From an uncultured Blautia sp. (lineage in GTDB: Bacteria > Bacillota > Clostridia > Lachnospirales > Lachnospiraceae): a DNA stretch of 15,316 nucleotides. A program made the position numbers and the translations under genes. The stretch covers positions 1 through 15,316 of the forward strand of contig URHH01000053.1 in NCBI GenBank assembly GCA_900547615.1, in the 5' to 3' direction. Shown here piece by piece: positions 13,968 to 15,316 of the stretch. The notes below the pieces were generated by a model. That model had not been told where the DNA came from and ran no database searches. It saw only the letters and a program-made list of their open reading frames with translations. Within the stretch, counting starts at the first letter, position 1, and every line of letters begins with the position of its first letter.

Positions 13968-14846
13968 CTAATCCTGTTCTGTCCGGATATAATGCTGTCT
14001 TGCTACCTCCCGAACAAGTCCCATAAGCTGCAGTTCTGTAAGTATGCTGCCTGCTTTTGCCGGGGAAAACCCGGTTTTTTTAATCACATCATCCAGATTT
14101 TTTGGTCGTAAATCGAGACAACTATACACCAAATCCAAATCAGTTGCAAGTCCCAACTTACTTTTTTCACGGGATTTAACAGAAATTTTCCATTCTTCCA
14201 GAAGAATTTCCGGGCAGTATGCAATCCCTGCCCCGTCGTAAATCAGCTTGTGACATCCTCTGCTTAACGCGTCATTCACAGCTCCCGGAACTGCGTAAAC
14301 TGCCTTTCCCTGCTCAAGGGCGCAGCCTGCCGTAATCAAAGAACCGCTTTTTTCCTTTGCCTCCACAACGAGCACCACATCGGAAAGGCCGCTGATAATA
14401 CGGTTTCTTGCAGGAAAAAAATAATTTCTGGGAGCCGTTCCCGGAGGGTATTCGCTGATGATCCCTCCCCCGTTTCTTAAAATCCTGTCGTAAAGATGCT
14501 TATTTGCCGCGGGATAACAGACGTCCGCCCCGCTTCCCAAAACCGCAAATGTGGGCGTATTTCCCTCAAGCGCCCCTTTATGCCCTTCTGAATCAATGCC
14601 AAGTGCAAGACCGCTTATTACCTGCACGCCTGCCCTGCTCACAAATTTCCCGTAGGAAAAGCTCTGGATCCTTCCGTATGGACTGCACATTCTCGCACCT
14701 ACAATGGCAATGGACGGCTTTTCATCGTCAGGAAGCCTTCCATAGAAATAGAGCTTATCCGGCATTCCCGAAAGTTCCAGAAGGCGTCTGGGATACCCCG
14801 ATTCTCCTTTTTTTACGCAGTACATCTTATTTTTTATTTCTTCCAT
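13968..14846 (-). CDS. dprA: DNA-processing protein DprA (Smf)
   Basis: This protein binds incoming single-stranded DNA and loads RecA during natural transformation. The ATG at 14846 follows AAGGAGG and gives 292 residues; the longer in-frame reading to 14927 overlaps the comM end and has no ribosome site. The Rossmann-like domain (about 44-215) carries IAIVGARMCSPYGR, ISGLALGIDSEGHKGAL, VLGSGADVCYP, and FPARNRIISGLSDVVLVVEA followed by SGSLITA. A small winged-helix domain (about 235-288) closes the protein. The N-terminal SAM/HhH-like domain of many DprA proteins is absent or very short. It lies 16 nt behind comM and 10 nt before topA, in one operon. Whether the host is competent cannot be seen here. 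Confidence 0.96.
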   Translation of the reverse strand: MEEIKNKMYCVKKGESGYPRRLLELSGMPDKLYFYGRLPDDEKPSIAIVGARMCSPYGRIQSFSYGKFVSRAGVQVISGLALGIDSEGHKGALEGNTPTFAVLGSGADVCYPAANKHLYDRILRNGGGIISEYPPGTAPRNYFFPARNRIISGLSDVVLVVEAKEKSGSLITAGCALEQGKAVYAVPGAVNDALSRGCHKLIYDGAGIAYCPEILLEEWKISVKSREKSKLGLATDLDLVYSCLDLRPKNLDDVIKKTGFSPAKAGSILTELQLMGLVREVARQHYIRTEQD

Positions 14847-14862
14847 ATAGAAGCCCTCCTTC

Positions 14863-15316
14863 TTAATTCCAGTATTTTTTATCAAATGCACGGCAGGAAA
14901 GCGCCTCTCCAATATGAGAAGAATCAATTTTTTCCTTTCCTTCCAGGTCTGCTATAGTTCTTGCAGTGCGAAGCACCTTATGATACGAGCGGGCGCTGAA
15001 TTTCATTTTTTCAAATGCCATTACAATAAGTCTTTCTCCTTCTTTTGTACAGGAGCAGTATTTTTTGATCTGCTTTCCGGTCAGTTCTCCGTTAAAGCGG
15101 ATCCCTTCTTTTTTATATCTCTCTTTTTGTATATCCTGCGCCTTTTCCACACGAGCCTTCATTTCGAAAGAACCCTCTCCTTTTTCCTGCTTTGTCATCT
15201 GGGAAAAGGTAACGGCAGGAATATCCGTGCAAATATCAATCCGGTCAAGAAGCGGACGGCTGATCTTCCCAAGATAGTGGCTTACCTGACCTGCTGTACA
15301 GGTACATCGGTTCATA
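14863..15316 (-). CDS. comM: ComM/YifB family AAA+ ATPase (Mg-chelatase-like), C-terminal part
   Basis: Only the last 151 codons are in the window; the reading frame runs off the right edge, so the Met near 15315 is internal. The visible part has the conserved CTAGQVSHYLGKISRPLLDRIDIC block (arginine-finger region of the AAA+ core), followed by the small C-terminal helical domain with FSARSYHKVLRTARTIADLEG, characteristic of the family. ComM acts as a hexameric helicase promoting branch migration of incoming DNA in transformation of Gram-negative bacteria; in Firmicutes the role is less clear. The Walker motifs lie outside the window. It is the first visible gene of the comM-dprA-topA operon. 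Confidence 0.94.
   Translation of the reverse strand, partial: MNRCTCTAGQVSHYLGKISRPLLDRIDICTDIPAVTFSQMTKQEKGEGSFEMKARVEKAQDIQKERYKKEGIRFNGELTGKQIKKYCSCTKEGERLIVMAFEKMKFSARSYHKVLRTARTIADLEGKEKIDSSHIGEALSCRAFDKKYWN

Noticed and set aside
14847..14927. N-terminal extension of DprA by 27 codons
   Set aside because: It overlaps the end of comM, has no ribosome site, and does not resemble DprA; the ATG at 14846 has AAGGAGG.

Overview
The window is a compact, chromosomal, core-gene region of a low-to-moderate GC Firmicute, most likely a Lachnospiraceae-type Clostridia (inferred from CodY, CIRCE-controlled groESL, a free-standing AICAR formyltransferase paired with an archaeal-type IMP cyclohydrolase, strong AGGAGG ribosome sites and sigma-A-like promoters). 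Every gene I can support lies on the minus strand, so transcription runs from the right end to the left end. I see no insertion sequence, phage gene, CRISPR array, tRNA or rRNA.

In transcription order: (1) the C-terminal end of a ComM/YifB AAA+ protein, then dprA and topA, packed with 10-16 nt gaps and closed by a strong terminator. (2) codY, alone between terminators, with its own promoter and a good CodY-box core upstream, suggesting autoregulation. (3) groES-groEL behind a sigma-A promoter and a CIRCE (HrcA) operator, with an array of helically phased 10-bp repeats just upstream of the promoter. (4) A small two-helix membrane protein of unknown function. (5) guaB (IMP dehydrogenase), whose -35 box overlaps the stop codon of the gene before it, followed by a membrane-anchored N-acetylmuramoyl-L-alanine amidase. 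The amidase coding start contains a terminator-like hairpin.

(6) A ZTP (pfl) riboswitch with an overlapping intrinsic terminator controls purO (IMP cyclohydrolase) and a stand-alone AICAR formyltransferase, which together make the last two steps to IMP. (7) A response regulator (TTG start) and sensor kinase, closed by a terminator, then two ABC-2 type permease genes running off the left edge. The regulator operon and the permease operon carry nearly the same 33-bp promoter/operator segment, which suggests that the two-component system controls both itself and the transporter.

The genes share a physiological thread. PurO and AICAR formyltransferase make IMP under ZTP control, GuaB commits IMP to GTP, and CodY is the global regulator that in Firmicutes reads GTP and branched-chain amino acids. 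I do not see an outright new system. The most distinctive unexplained signals are the shared two-component/ABC promoter motif, the in-gene terminator-like hairpin of the amidase, and the phased repeats upstream of groESL.
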